Part shown: piece by piece, positions 1 to 10,573 of the stretch
Position numbering within the stretch: the stretch's first letter is position 1
Layout of the letters: each line of letters starts with the position of its first letter
NCBI GenBank assembly: GCA_963565915.1
Contig: CAUXFO010000011.1
Coordinates: forward strand, 1 to 55,258
Direction of reading: 5' to 3'
DNA: 55,258 bases
DNA from: Entoloma clypeatum
Taxonomy: Eukaryota > Basidiomycota > Agaricomycetes > Agaricales > Entolomataceae
The notes under the pieces: generated by a model
The model's input: only the letters and a program-made list of their open reading frames with translations
What the model was told of the DNA's origin: nothing
Databases searched by the model: none
Program-made: the position numbers and the translations under genes

Positions 1-216
1 GGAGATCCCATTCCAGCTGTTCTCAAAATTCGAGGCGTTTCAGGTCTTCGCCACGACGTGAGCCACCACCAGGGATGTCCCAAATAGGGAGGATATGAAT
101 CTGAGGCTGTGCCCTCGTGAACAATAGTGGCAGTGATGTGCCCGGAGCTTCTTTTATGTTCGACTCTCAGCTTTGGCGACGAGCCCTCCTTTACCCTCCA
201 CCGCTAGTCTTTGATC

Positions 217-865
217 ATGGGTAACTACCGTTTTATCCATCCTGAGCAGAAGAAACTCCTCATACATATGTCTTCCCACATGACCACCCACAAGCTTTCT
301 GTGTTGACCGACATAAGCCAGCGAGCCATCCAGCGAGCCAAAAAGAAATGGTGAGATGACGGGGGTTGCTTTAAGAAGCCATTGCAGGGGGGAGGGCGGC
401 CTCGTAAATTAACATCCATCGAGGTTACAGTAAGTTATTCCCCCCAGCAAATGATTTGTTGCTCATGCTCCTCCAGTATCTGGAAGGCCTTATTGAACAC
501 ACTCCCGACCTTTATTTACACGAGCTTTGACATGCCCTCACCAAAGTATTCGACTTGGATGTAGGTGAGGACACCATCCGACGTGCGTTGTTGCGCCGTG
601 GTTATACGAGGAAAGCGGTGAGCCCCAACATATGAACATCGCGGTACTTTCGCTCAGCACATATGTAGGTGACTCGTATCAGTCGTGAAGCAAACGAAGA
701 AGCTCGGACAGCATACCAAGCAGATGTCGGGGAATTCTATCCTCCTGAAACACTCGTATTCGTGGACGAATCAGCATGTAACCGACATACCTGCAAGTGT
801 TATGCGTAACAAACCGTTCCAAGGTTCGGGCAGAGTATGCAGGAAGATGGAAAGGCGAAGAGCAA
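217..865 (+). pseudogene. Decayed Tc1/mariner (IS630)-type transposase remnant
   Basis: Conceptual reading from the ATG at 217 gives a helix-turn-helix-like start (an 'LSVLTDISQRAIQRAKKKW' stretch), then after a break a GRPRKLT segment near 394-411, a second helical segment resembling TPDLYLHEL (about 505-535), an 'RRALLRRGYTRK' stretch (about 580-620), and a VFVDESACNRHTCK segment near 757-800, which looks like the first catalytic Asp region of fungal Tc1/mariner-IS630 DDE transposases. The pieces lie in different frames with stops between them. A GT-AG intron could explain only part of the first break, so I read it as a pseudogene. The remnant stops where the LTR at 866 begins, and the second and third catalytic acids are missing. 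The family call is from motif recognition, not a search. Confidence 0.6.
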
Positions 866-1164
866 TGTGATTGCTAAATCTAAGGAATCTAGCTATAGTA
901 CAAAGGGTTTATATAGGTACTGACTATAGGCGATAGCATATGAGTCAGTGCTGCGCAAGGCAGTGTATCTGAGTAAGATAACTGCGGAAGGCAGTGCGTC
1001 TGAGTAAGACGACTGCGGAATGAGTCAGACAGCTGCGGAAAGCGAGTCAGCGCGGGAGCGAAGTATACTAAAGGAAATAAAGTATAATACGATATGTGTA
1101 AGCGGGGGCCGATGAGTAAAAGTGAAAAGTAAGCATATATGTCCGTAGTCGTTAGTCCGTAACA
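866..1164 (-). mobile_element. LTR of a Ty3/gypsy retrotransposon (3' LTR in minus orientation)
   Basis: On the minus strand this block starts TGTTACGG directly after a purine-rich tract and lies downstream of the integrase-chromodomain ORF, where a 3' LTR is expected. The far edge is placed at a TG/CA boundary at about 866-868 and is approximate. Inside are short direct repeats of a 'GCAGTG...TCTGAGTAAGA...CTGCGG' pattern (about 945-1035). No second LTR lies in the window, so the edge and target duplication cannot be confirmed. Confidence 0.6.
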
Positions 1165-1181
1165 TGTTCCCCTCCTCAAGG
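1165..1181 (-). other. Polypurine tract of the Ty3/gypsy element
   Basis: Read on the minus strand this is CCTTGAGGAGGGGAACA immediately before the TGTT start of the LTR. That is the position and composition of the plus-strand primer of an LTR retrotransposon. Confidence 0.6.
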
Positions 1182-1201
1182 TCTGTGTCCTCACAGACTA
1201 C

Positions 1202-1570
1202 CTACTCCCATCCATCGTTGCCATTTGGATCGGCCCAGGCAGGGTCAACTCGGTTACCCCAATCCTTTATCAGTTCATCGTTTACCGCTGTGGCAAACTC
1301 TAAACCTCGAACGGCGAGGCGAAGGCGTCGGTTCTCGACAGCAAGGGTGTTGGTATAGTTTTTGAGGATGAGTTTCTCCTCAGCGGTGGGGGCGGTTGGT
1401 AAATCGGAAAGGGTATGAAGGCGGATATGCATCTGCCGGTGAAGGATGTCGGCAACGGAGGTTTCGAGCGCATGGATCTGGTCGCGCATGGAGAGCGCTT
1501 CGCCGATGAGGGTGGTGATGGTGGGGTTGATATCGGAAGCATCAGTGGAGGCGGCGGTGATGTTGGACAT
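1202..1570 (-). CDS. Small ORF between integrase and 3' LTR, unknown function
   Basis: A 122-residue minus-strand reading frame starts with ATG at 1570 and ends 21 bp before the polypurine tract. The middle is rich in Ala/Leu/Glu and looks coiled-coil forming, with a hydrophilic acidic C-terminus (ending DGWE). I do not recognise a family. Its position downstream of the integrase and inside the element suggests an accessory gene of the retrotransposon, although it could be a chance frame. It is preferred over the overlapping 124-codon frame at 1300-1674 because of its more protein-like composition. No signal peptide or membrane segment is visible, so it does not resemble an envelope gene. Confidence 0.4.
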   Translation of the reverse strand: MSNITAASTDASDINPTITTLIGEALSMRDQIHALETSVADILHRQMHIRLHTLSDLPTAPTAEEKLILKNYTNTLAVENRRLRLAVRGLEFATAVNDELIKDWGNRVDPAWADPNGNDGWE

Positions 1571-1685
1571 GGCAGAAATGATGTTTGAAAGGTATAAGAA
1601 GAACGGCGTGTTGGGCGAGAAGAGTTGGAGCGGGGAACTCGATGTGACAGAAGTCGATGTGGAAAATGGCTCAAAGTTTGTTTTT

Positions 1686-3128
1686 TTATTGTGGACGCGA
1701 TGGATTTTGCCGATGAAAGTCTCGGATCAAGTCTTGAGCGTTCTGAACATTAGTCCGAGGTTCCCACGTGTTCTCTTCTGGGCCATACCCTTCCCATTGG
1801 ACGAGGTACTGGATCTTTCCGCGGAATTTTCGAGAGTCCAGGATCGTGGAGACATGGTATTCTTCTCGTCCTTCGACAATGATCGGATCAGGGGCTGGCT
1901 TCTTTTTCTGAATGGCATACTTCGGGGTTTCGTATGGTGATAACAGGGTTTCGTTGAACACAGGGTGGATCATTTTCCAGGTTTTGGGAAGATCAAGACG
2001 GTATGCGCTAGCTCCTTTCTTCTCTAGGACTTTGAACGGTCCGTGTCGGAGGGCGTCAAGTTTCTTTGAGGGACGATCAGTCCTGATGTTAGTCCCTTCC
2101 AGCCACACCTTGTCTCCGATGCGGTAATCCCGAGACGGGCTTCGTCGTGTGTCAACTGTCTTCTTCATCTGATCCTGTGCCTGTTTCAGTGCTGCGTTGG
2201 CTTCTTCTCGTGCCTGTTTGAGTTTTTTCAAGAAGTCGTTTGCTGCCGGATTGGTGTCTTCCAACACAAGTTCTCCCTTCCAAGGATGCAGACCGTAGTT
2301 GAGATAGAATGGTGTGTACTTTGTCGCTTGATGTTCTTTGTCATTGTACTGGAATTCTGCGATTGCGATCCATTCCGCCCAATCATCTTGTAGATGGTTG
2401 ACAAAGTTTCGTAAGAACACCTCAGTTTCCTGATGCGATCGTTCGGCCTGTCCATCAGTCTGTGGATGGTACGCAGTGGACAGATTTCTTTTGATCCCTA
2501 ACATGCAGCAAAGTATCTCCATAAACTTCGCGGCGAACTGCGGTCCCCTATCGCTGATGATCTTCTTGGGAATTCCATGAAGCTTCCATATCTGGTCCCG
2601 ATAGATCTTGGCTAATCCTTCAGCCGATAGTTCCACGGTTGTCGGGATGAGATGAAGCATCTTTGAATGTCTGTCCGTGATGACCAGAATTGCGTTCTTC
2701 CCATCAGATTCTGGTATCGGTCCCACGACGTCAATCCCTATATCTTCCCATGGTTGACTTGGCGCGGCGTTAGGGTGCAGAGGGGCGTGTCTCCTTTGGC
2801 GGCTGATCTTGTTGCGTTGACAGGTGTCACAACCTTTCACATACTTCTTTACGTCATGTAGGATGGTGGGCCACCAGTAGGTGCGAGTGAGAAGTTCATG
2901 TGTTCGATACTGTCCTGGATGTCCTGCCACTGGTGCGTCGTGCGCTTCAAACATCAGTTCTTGGCGCAATTGTGGGTCTGGTGGAACATAGACTCGTTCT
3001 CCTGCGTAGGTGATGCCATTTTCCTGCTGGTACCAGTGAGGATTCTTCTTCAGACCCTGGGCTACTTCTGTTTCCATGCGATTCGAGGCCTTGATGCGTA
3101 CGATCCATGGGTTTTCGATGGTTATCTA
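1686..3128 (-). pseudogene. Ty3/gypsy chromovirus pol 3' part: integrase plus chromodomain, 5'-truncated
   Basis: The frame is open from about 3128 to the stop at 1686. In order it shows an H2C2 zinc-binding region (HDAPVAGH ... CDTCQRNK), the DDE integrase core with DVVGP, ISDRGPQF and the catalytic Glu in QTDGQAERSHQETE, a GPF/GPY-like stretch (LRHGPFKVLEK), and a C-terminal chromodomain (YHVSTILDSR ... YLVQWEGYGPEENTWEP). This order is diagnostic of chromoviruses, where the chromodomain directs integration to particular chromatin. Gag, protease, reverse transcriptase and RNase H are absent: upstream sequence passes straight into the CTAGGG repeat at about 3150. The surviving part has no internal stop, so truncation may be recent, but the element is not autonomous. 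Confidence 0.85.
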
Positions 3129-3165
3129 GAAGAATTGATTTGGAATTAGGGTAGGGTACAAAACT

Positions 3166-3385
3166 TTTTTGACTAGGGTACAGCTAGGGTGGGTGGCAGG
3201 GTATGACTAGGGTGTGGACTAGGGCATGGCTAGGGTGGATGACAGAATATGACTAGGGTACAGCTAGGGTAGGTGGCAGAATATGACTAGGGTGTGGACT
3301 AGGGCATGGCTAGGGTGGATGGCAGAATATGACTAGGGTACAGCTAGGGTGGGTGGCAGGGTATGACTAGGGTGTGGCTACAGAT
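3166..3385. repeat. 80-bp tandem repeat rich in CTAGGG
   Basis: The string GACTAGGGTACAGCTAGGGT recurs at 3171, 3251 and 3331, giving an exact 80-bp period over about 2.7 units. Each unit carries several CTAGGG(T) words separated by short spacers. It abuts the truncated end of the chromovirus. The words resemble degenerate telomere repeats but their spacing is irregular. Confidence 0.75.
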
Positions 3386-4512
3386 GGGCTAAGGAATGCA
3401 CCTGAGTTACAGACTGGGGTGCTTGTTAACAGGAGCAGAGCTTTGAACAACAAGGTTTGTTTATTTTATATACATGAATTCGTATCTACTGGATACTCAT
3501 TGTGGACAGAATGGTGGTGGAACTGCACGAAGATGGTGTGGGATGGCTATCTTCGTTGACGGAGGGTGTGATGAGTCTCCTGGTGCAGGTGTGTCGCTCC
3601 TTCATCGACGGAGTGGTGTGGAGGGTCGCCTGCTGCAGCTGCATCGTCTCGCCATCAATGGAATGGTGTGGAGGATATCCTGCTGCAGCTGCATTGCTAT
3701 TTCATCAACAGAGTGGTGTCGTGAGTCTCTAGCTGCAGCCATAACACTCCTTCATCGATGGAGTAGTGTCATGCGGCTCGTGATGCAGTTGCAATGCTCC
3801 TTCGTCGACGGACGTAGAAGGAGTGGTGTGGTGGTTCTCGCCTGGTGCCGCTGTGTCTGTGGTGTCATGCATCTCCTGGTACAACTGTATTGCCCCTTCG
3901 TCGACGGAGTGGTGTGGTGGGCCTCCTGTTGCAGCTCTGTCTGCTCGTCGTTGACGGAGCAGCGTCGTGGTGTGTGAGTGAGCAGCAGCAGCAGCACATT
4001 CGTCGACGACGAAGTGTGAGAGTGGGGTGAAAGCATGAACAGCAGCAGCAGACGTAAAAATTACGTCGTCGTCGACGAAGTGCGAGAGCAGCAGCAGCAG
4101 ACGAAAAAAATCCGTCGTCGACGAAGTGGGGTGAAAGCATGAGCAGCAGCCGCAGACGTAAAAATCACGTCGTCGTCGACGAAGTGTGAGAGCAGCAGCA
4201 GACGTAAAAATTACGTCGCCATCGATGAAGTGTGAGACAACAGCAGACGAAAGTAATTCGTCGTCGATGACGTGTGCGTGACAGCAGCAGCAGCAGATAA
4301 AAGAAAATATGTCGTCGCCGAAGTAGAGTGAATACACGAGCAGCAACAGAGGTAAAATTACGATGACAAGAACGAAGTGTGAGAGCAGCAGCAGTAGACG
4401 AAAGAATTCGTCGCCGACGAAGTGGAGTCAAAGCACGAACAGTAGCAGCAAACGTAACATGACGTCGTCGACGACATGTGAATAAGTAGAATTCAATGAG
4501 AGACATAGTGCC

Positions 4513-4534
4513 AGGGACTACTCCCCGGCAGAAC
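4513..4534 (+). repeat. Solo copy of the inverted-end motif
   Basis: Carries AGGGACTACTCCCCGGCAGA, the same end sequence as the 388/389-bp units at 7235 and 12032. No matching opposite end was seen nearby. Confidence 0.6.
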
Positions 4535-5110
4535 GTCCCTCGCCCGCGAACGGAGTCGTGTCGTCGGTCCCCCAGTGCAGCTGCATATTGCTCCCTCGCG
4601 ATTCGTCGTCGACGGAGTGGTGTGGTCGTCCTGGTCCAGCTGCATTGCTCCCCCGTCAACGGAGTGTGGCGTTGGTGGGCCTCTCGGTCCAGCTGCGTCA
4701 TTTCGTCGTCGACGGAGTGGTGTGGTGAGTCCCCTGCTGCAGCCGTGTCAGTCCTTCGTCGACGGAGTGGTGTGGCCACTGGTTACTCACCTGCTGCGGA
4801 TCCGTCACTCCTTCCTCGAGATCCAGCTGCATTGCTCCTTCGTCAACGGAGTGTGGCGTTGGTGGGCCTCTCGGTCCAGCTGCGTCGTTTCGTCGTCGAC
4901 GGAGTGGTGTGGTGAGTCCCCTGCTGCAGCCGTGTCAGTCCTTCGTCGACGGAGTGGTGTGGCCACTGGTTACTCACCTGCTGTGGCTCCGTCACTCCTT
5001 CCTCGAGGAGTCGTGTAGTGGTCATCCTGATCCAGCTGCATTGCTCCCCCGTCAACGGAGTGTGGCGTTGGTGGGCCTCTCGGTCCAGCTGCGTCGTTTC
5101 GTCGTCGACG

Positions 5111-5310
5111 GAGTGGTGTGGTGAGTCCCCTACTGCAGCCGTGTCAGTCCTTCGTCGACGGAGTGGTGTGGTGAGTCCCCTGCTGCAGCCGTGTCAGTCC
5201 TTCGTCGACGGAGTGGTGTGGTGAGTCCCCTGCTACAGCCGTGTCAGTCCTTCGTCGACGGAGTGGTGTGGTGAGTCCCCTGCTGCAGCCGTGTCAGTCC
5301 TTCGTCGACG
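5111..5310. repeat. 50-bp exact tandem repeat inside the satellite
   Basis: Units begin with GAGTGGTGTGGTGAGTCCCC at 5111, 5161, 5211 and 5261, exactly 50 bp apart, and differ by single bases. A longer higher-order unit that includes GCCACTGGTTACTCACCTG also recurs near 4770, 4960 and 5315. Confidence 0.85.
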
Positions 5311-6399
5311 GAGTGGTGTGGCCACTGGTTACTCACCTGCTGCGGCTCCGTCACTCCTTCCTCAAGATCCAGCTGCATTGCTACTTCGTCAACGGAGTGT
5401 GGTGTGGTGGGCCTCTCGGTCCAGCTGCGGCATTTCGTCGTCGACGGAGTGGTGTTATGAGTCTTTGGTACAGCTGTGGCGTCTCTCGCCCCTTCGTCGT
5501 CGACGATATGCGGTGGGTCTCATCGTGCAGCCGTGTCCGTGGCGCAACCATCTGCTGGTCGACAAAGTGAAGTGGTTGGTTGAAGTGGTTGATGGGTGGC
5601 GGGACAGCCATGGCGTCTCTCGCCCCCTCGTCAGCGACGATGCGTGGTAGGTCGTCGTGCAGCCGTGTCGCCCCTTCGTCGACGACTTGGAGAGGGGTGG
5701 CGCAGCTGTGTCTTCGTCGACGATGTGGGGTAGGGGTTCACGACGTGAGGCAGTGGGTATCGTGGCGCAGCAATCCCTCGTCGACGACGCGAAGCGGCTG
5801 ACCCCGTCGTTACTACGTAGGTCTGCTGCGGTACGTGTGTCGTCTCGTCGTCGTCGACGAAGTGGTGGTGGGTGTCCTGCCGCAGCTTGCCGTCTCAGGG
5901 TGCCTCATCAGCGACGTGAGGTGGGAGGGGTGGTGCAGCTGGTGCAGCCGTAGGCCTCGAAATTCGCCGCGTTGTGTCGTCGTCGACGTGTGGTTGGAGG
6001 TGTGGTGCAGCTGCAATGGTGCTGTTTCGTGCCCTTGTTGAGGGAAGTGTTGACGACGTGTGGTGCGTCTCGTGTCATCGTCGACGACGTGTGGTGGGCA
6101 GCCGTGCCGTGAGATGGCACCCATGTCCTCGTGGACGAAGTGGAGAGGTGGATGTGGTGGCGGTGGTACAGCCGCGGCGTCCGTCGCCCCTTCGTCGTGG
6201 ACGTAGTGGTGAAGTACTTCTCCTGTGGCGCAGCCGTATCGCCCCTTTGTCGACCAGGTGAGGTGGTGGGGGGTGTGGTCGTGATGCAGCCGTCTCCCTT
6301 CGTCGAGGCAGAGGGTCAGGTGGTCCTCGCCCCTTGGTCCCCTGGCCCTGCCTTGTCGCTTCGTCGACAGCTGTCTCGTCACCTAGTGTGAAGGGCGGG

Positions 6400-6680
6400 C
6401 GCGAGCCGTCAAACGGGACGTGGTAGGTGCAGATGTGCGAGAGAGACCGTGGGACGGTGGTGAGGACTGGTGTCGGTCGTTAGTGAGCGTCAAGTCTGAG
6501 GGACGTGTGGTATTTACCTTGACCGTGGACGCATAGCCATGTTGGCCATAAAACGCGGTGGATGGGTCATAGGCGTCAAAGAAGGTGCATGGCGAAAGGT
6601 AGGCGCGAACAGGGAGGACGACCTTGCCCGTCAAACGAGGTCGGTATGGGTTAATAAAGGCGGTGGGGTCCCGTGGCGTT
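6400..6680. other. No gene seen
   Basis: This stretch lies between the satellite and the GCCGT minisatellite. Short frames exist on both strands but none resembles a protein family. I see nothing functional. Confidence 0.4.
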
Positions 6681-6689
6681 TACTACGCC

Positions 6690-6862
6690 AGGAGGCCGTA
6701 GGGGACGAGAGGCAGCCGTAGGCGGCGAGAAACGGCCATTGGGCGCGACAGGGAGCCGTTGGCGACGAGAGACGGCCGTTGGGGGCGAGAAGCAGTCGTT
6801 GGGCACGCCAGGAGGCCGTAGGGGACGAGAGGCAGCCGTACGGGGCGAGAGACGGCGAGGAT
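6690..6862. repeat. Short-period minisatellite (GCCGT-GGCGAGA units)
   Basis: Words such as GGCCGTTGG, GGCGAGAGACGG, GACGAGAGGCAGCCGTA and GCCAGGAGGCCGTAGGGGAC alternate in a degenerate array of units of roughly 25 bp. GCCAGGAGGCCGTAGGGGAC recurs about 120 bp apart (6689 and 6808). Confidence 0.6.
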
Positions 6863-7234
6863 TGGCGAGGAAAGTGGGAGGGGGTGAGAAGGCACCGTTC
6901 CGTCGTCAAGCCTGTCGCAGAAAGGGGTGAAGTAATCAGCACAGACGACGGCGAATCTGCCGCCGTCAAGGTTGTTAGTGATGTGGTGAAGGACATACCT
7001 TCGCCGACACCTGAGGCTCTGATCACGAGAGTCTTGCATAAAGAGGTCGTCTTCGACGACATAGCCGAGGTCTTGAGGCATCCGAGGAGGCAAGGCGCGT
7101 ACCCAAAGGTCGTCGTCGACCAAGTGCCGAGGTTGAGGCAACCGAAGAGGGGGCGAATCGAAGGGCGCGTGCCGATGTCGTCGACGACGGCTTGAGGCGA
7201 CCGAGGAGGGACGAGAGACGAGAGACGGCGTACC

Positions 7235-7622
7235 AGGGACTACTCCCCGGCAGAACGTCCTCGCCCGCGACGAAAGGAGAGAGGAGACTCGCTGGACGGG
7301 CAAGATTCCGCAGAGATAAGACGTTCGTTGGGGACGAATGCGGACTGTGGGAAAACTCCCACGTGCGTCCCGTTCTCCATCGTCATCGACCAAACGGGCG
7401 TCGTCTGTGGCTGTGCACTGGCTGTGCACCGGCTGTGCACCGGCTGTACGCAAGATACTTGCCATGGAATCGCACTGCGAGGACCAGGCTCGCGCAGTGT
7501 CCCCCCTTCCTCAGCGACGGCGTCGACTGCACGGAAGCAAGTTCCGTGCACTCGCCCTCTGCTTTCTCTTTCTTCCTTCCGAGTCGTCCACGACGACGAT
7601 GTTCTACTGGGGAGTAGTCCCT
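7235..7622. mobile_element. 388-bp unit with inverted ends, MITE-like, copy A
   Basis: The left end AGGGACTACTCCCCGGCAGA and the right end, read in reverse complement as AGGGACTACTCCCCAGTAGA, form a 22-bp inverted repeat with two differences. The first ~85 bp match copy B at 12032, and a GCACGGAAGCAAGTT word occurs before the right end in both. The interior differs and here contains a triple GGCTGTGCACC repeat near 7410-7450. Flanks just outside the ends (GTACC and AGTAAACG) are also partly conserved, so the true boundary may lie a little further out. No transposase is encoded. Confidence 0.55.
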
Positions 7623-8408
7623 AGTAAACGTCCCTCAGTCCTTTGTACACCGATCGCTGGCCATCGGCGTCCGCTCCCCTCCATCTGGCCCTCATTACAT
7701 CACGAGGAACTCTGTAGGCGACGGAATGGGGCTCATTCTGAAGTCGGTGTCTTCTCTCTCATCTCGATCCCAAGCCGACAACCCTCAATTTACATCTACA
7801 GGTGCTAAACCTTGAGTCTCTGGTGGAAATGAGTCACGGCCTTCTAGAATCCTGATTCTGTTGTTATCCTCGGACCACGGATTCCGTTCACAGACAGATA
7901 CCCATCCAAGAGAACATAGTGAGCACATCCCGTCGTCCCGTCGTCCCCTATTTTCTCACAGCGTCAATCATTGCCTCTTACTCTTTACTAGTGGGTGGGG
8001 CTGGTTCTATGTTTTGACGACCAACCGGAAACCGCGTGCCGCAAGGCCCTTGTCCGCCACCTCGAATAAAGTTTATCCACGAGTGAGATACGACTTTCCC
8101 CCTTCCCCCACTGTCCGGAAAGTTAAAGTTTTTCCCGTTAACTTTCAGAGTTCCACGCCCTTTCGTCCGCGCAAAGGAAATTTAATAAGCAACCCCCACT
8201 TCCAAATGGAAGTCGTATCTCGTATAAAACTTTGCCCGACACCACACGATCACGTGACATAGACCACATAGCATGTTCAACTTCCAGCTGTTGTAGACAC
8301 ACGACTTGCTATCATACTGCGACTTGCCCTGCCCTCGTCGAGCCCTGCTCCGAGCCTGCCTGACCGCTCACACCTCTCCAGTATATCGGTAGCAACAGAC
8401 AATTCAAG
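7623..8408. other. Intergenic, upstream of the two-exon gene at 8409
   Basis: No convincing gene. A 133-codon frame at 7861-8262 has no recognisable motif. The last few hundred bases are the likely promoter and leader region of the gene at 8409. Confidence 0.4.
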
Positions 8409-9287
8409 ATGTCCAGTCCCGCCACCGATTCTGTTACATATCTCCCGTTTCCCGCCACCGATGCTGGTTATTTCAGTATCTCTGACCCACATCTTCCCCC
8501 CCACCAACGTTTCGACATCATCACATCGAATGATCCCGAAGTCACAACGTCCGCCCTTCGACGTTTATCAGCCCGTTGCCAGCACCTGGTTATCCGGAGA
8601 CCGGAGCAAAACCGCCTCAGCGACGAGAGTGGATATTTGGTAGAACAGATCGACGGTCACCGCCGCTTTTGTGAGGCGTACGAGAGCATATATGGTCATG
8701 CCTACGAGTTTCGCAGGTTTCTCAACCTGCCCGAGGACCTCACTCGCCTCTGGAACACTCCTGATCTTCCCCTCATGCCGCACCTCGCACTCCTGGACTT
8801 GGGCATTATGGATGCCGTGCTTTGGATCGTCCCTATACTCCAGGTGCTCCCACGAGCCTCAGCGTTCAAACGTCTCATAGTCCGGGGTTGCAGCGACTTT
8901 GACAGCGTCGCACTTCCATTCCCCTTCGACTACATTGACACCCGGCTCTCTAGAATCCCAGGGGCAGGCATACTCCTGGGGTGGGCATGGAGCAACAGCA
9001 CCACCTACATCATGGTTTTTCGCGCCCGGCTTCCCCGTCTCTATTCTGCGGGCCAAATTGGAATCATTCATTCTTGGGGCGATAATTGTAAGTCTTGCCT
9101 CTGGCATCGACACTGCTGCACAATCTGATAGTCTGTAGGTATTGTTCGCAACGATGACCTCTTAGAGGAAAGAGATGAAAACGGCCGACTTTTCACTAGA
9201 GTATTCGAATCGGGGAAGATTAATGAAGAATCTTGGCTCTACCGCCATTCTCATGACCCGCTTGGACCTATTTCCGTCGTTGAGTGA
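8409..9287 (+). CDS. Two-exon hypothetical protein (275 aa)
   Basis: Exon 1 is 8409-9087 and exon 2 is 9139-9287, joined across a 51-nt intron (9088-9138) with GTAAGT at its start and TAG at its end. Splicing restores one frame of 275 codons. The start ATG is at 8409, and the frame reads through without stops to TGA at 9285-9287. I do not recognise a named domain. The composition (Leu-rich, 'LPEDLTRLWNTPDLPLMP' and 'FKRLIVRGCSDFD' segments) is reminiscent of small basidiomycete proteins of BTB or F-box-associated type, but that is only a resemblance. It is the only apparently intact gene in the 14 kb before the first PLE array and sits between satellite blocks. Product and expression are unknown. 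Confidence 0.7.
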
Positions 9288-9999
9288 TCTGACCACATGT
9301 AAATTTCTTGGGAATGCAGGGATGTGGAGGAGGCGAAACTCTCGCATTAGAATACTTCTAGATGTTTTATGCATTTGTATTATACTTGTTGAAAAGATCT
9401 GGGGTCCGTCGCGCCGTCGTCGATGATCTCTCCTCGCCAACTTCACCCGGAGATGAGTTTAAAGTACATCTGAACATGCTTACCAGGTTGACAACCAACC
9501 ATTTCCGTGCGCGCTTGGACAAAGCAGAAAACCGGCATCGACAGCCTACGCCACCAACGCTGAGAGTCCCTTGTGAAATTTGACGGGTCGGTCAGGTATC
9601 TCGACCTCAATCGTTGTGTTTTGTACCCAAAACCATAGTTGGGGTCACGCGCAGTTTTCGCAACGTTGAGCCTCTCAGTTTGAGATTGGAAGATGAGAAA
9701 AAACACATTCGCGAATGCAGAGATAAGGATTAAATTGTTGTAGTATTGGTCTACAGCACGAAAACTACGTGCTCGACATCCTCTCTGCCACGCCTTATCC
9801 ATTGTCTGACAAGTCATCTATCATGATCGAATCTGAGGAAATACAAGGAGATACGGACTGTTATGAAGTCTTTCCGGTTACCTCGGAAAATGTGCTTTTC
9901 CCCGATTTCGCCGACGCAGGGAGGATAGAGTGTAGCCATTAAATGAAGAACGGGGATGGGCGTCGTCGGCAGGGTAGGAGGGGACGGAGGTTGGAGGAT
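9288..9999. other. Intergenic, nothing recognised
   Basis: Frames of 83-124 codons occur on both strands (for example 9443-9817 minus) but none shows a motif, plausible splice structure or repeat. I see no RNA gene. Confidence 0.4.
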
Positions 10000-10225
10000 G
10001 CTGGTGTGGAGTGGTGTGGTGGGTCTCCTGCTGTAGATGCGTCGCTCCTTCGTCGACGGTGTGGTGTGGTGGGGAGCTGCGTCTTCTCGTCGTCGACGTA
10101 CTGGTGTCATGCGTCTCCTGGTGTAACTGTTACGCTCCGTGGTGCCGTGCGTCTCCTGGTGCGGCTGCGTCGCTCCTTCGTCGACGGAATGGTGTGGTGG
10201 GTCCCCTGGTGCAGCTGCCTCTTCC

Positions 10226-10356
10226 GACTACATCCACAATCTCCTTCAAATTTCCCTCACTCCCACTGTCCCAGCCTCCCTCCGCAACATTCCTACCAAA
10301 TAAAACATTATGGTCCGCTTGTGGACCTATGCTTTCCACAAAGTCCCCAGGTGCTC
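10226..10356 (+). pseudogene. Est1/SMG7-like gene fragment, copy 1
   Basis: The segment reads as DYIHNLLQIS..TPTVPASLRNI, then, after a break, VRLWTYAFHKV. The same DNA recurs at 10574 and 10939. Taken with copy 2 it resembles the N-terminal region of Est1/SMG5-7-type proteins. Frames are broken and satellite flanks both sides, so this is a fragment. The family call is tentative. Confidence 0.35.
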
Positions 10357-10573
10357 CTTCGTCGACGGCGTGGTGTGGAGGTTTCTCCGAGTCCTGGTGC
10401 AGCTTCGTAGCACCTTCGTCGACGGTGTCGTGTCGTGCATCTCCTGGTGCAGCTGCGTTGCCCCTTCGTCGACGGAGTGGTGTCGTGAGTCCCTTGCTGC
10501 AGCTTCGTCGACGCGATGGTGTGGTGGGTCTCTTCTGGGGCAGCTGCGTCATTTCGTCGTCGACGGAGTGGGT

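Larger units (their letters stand above)
3560..6375. repeat. Subtelomeric satellite with TCGTCGACGA palindromic core, block 1
   Basis: The palindrome TCGTCGACGA, or the variant TCGTCGACGG, recurs dozens of times. It is followed by AGTGGTGTGGTG and CTGCTGCAGC-like stretches in one part (3560-3960, 4600-5560) and by AGTGTGAGAGCAGCAGCAGACGTAAAA-type units in another (3960-4480, written here only as a class). All six frames carry similar low-complexity frames, which argues against coding. The block decays into looser units after 5560. Confidence 0.8.

Noticed and set aside
5111..5310. CRISPR-like repeat array
   Set aside because: The 50-bp units are contiguous, without unique spacers, and the context is a fungal nuclear genome.
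3474..5570. Many 60-200-codon frames across the satellite, repetitive in Ser, Arg, Val and Gly
   Set aside because: Similar frames are open in several phases on both strands because the repeat unit lacks stops. No family motif and no start or splice structure. Treated as repeat, not genes.
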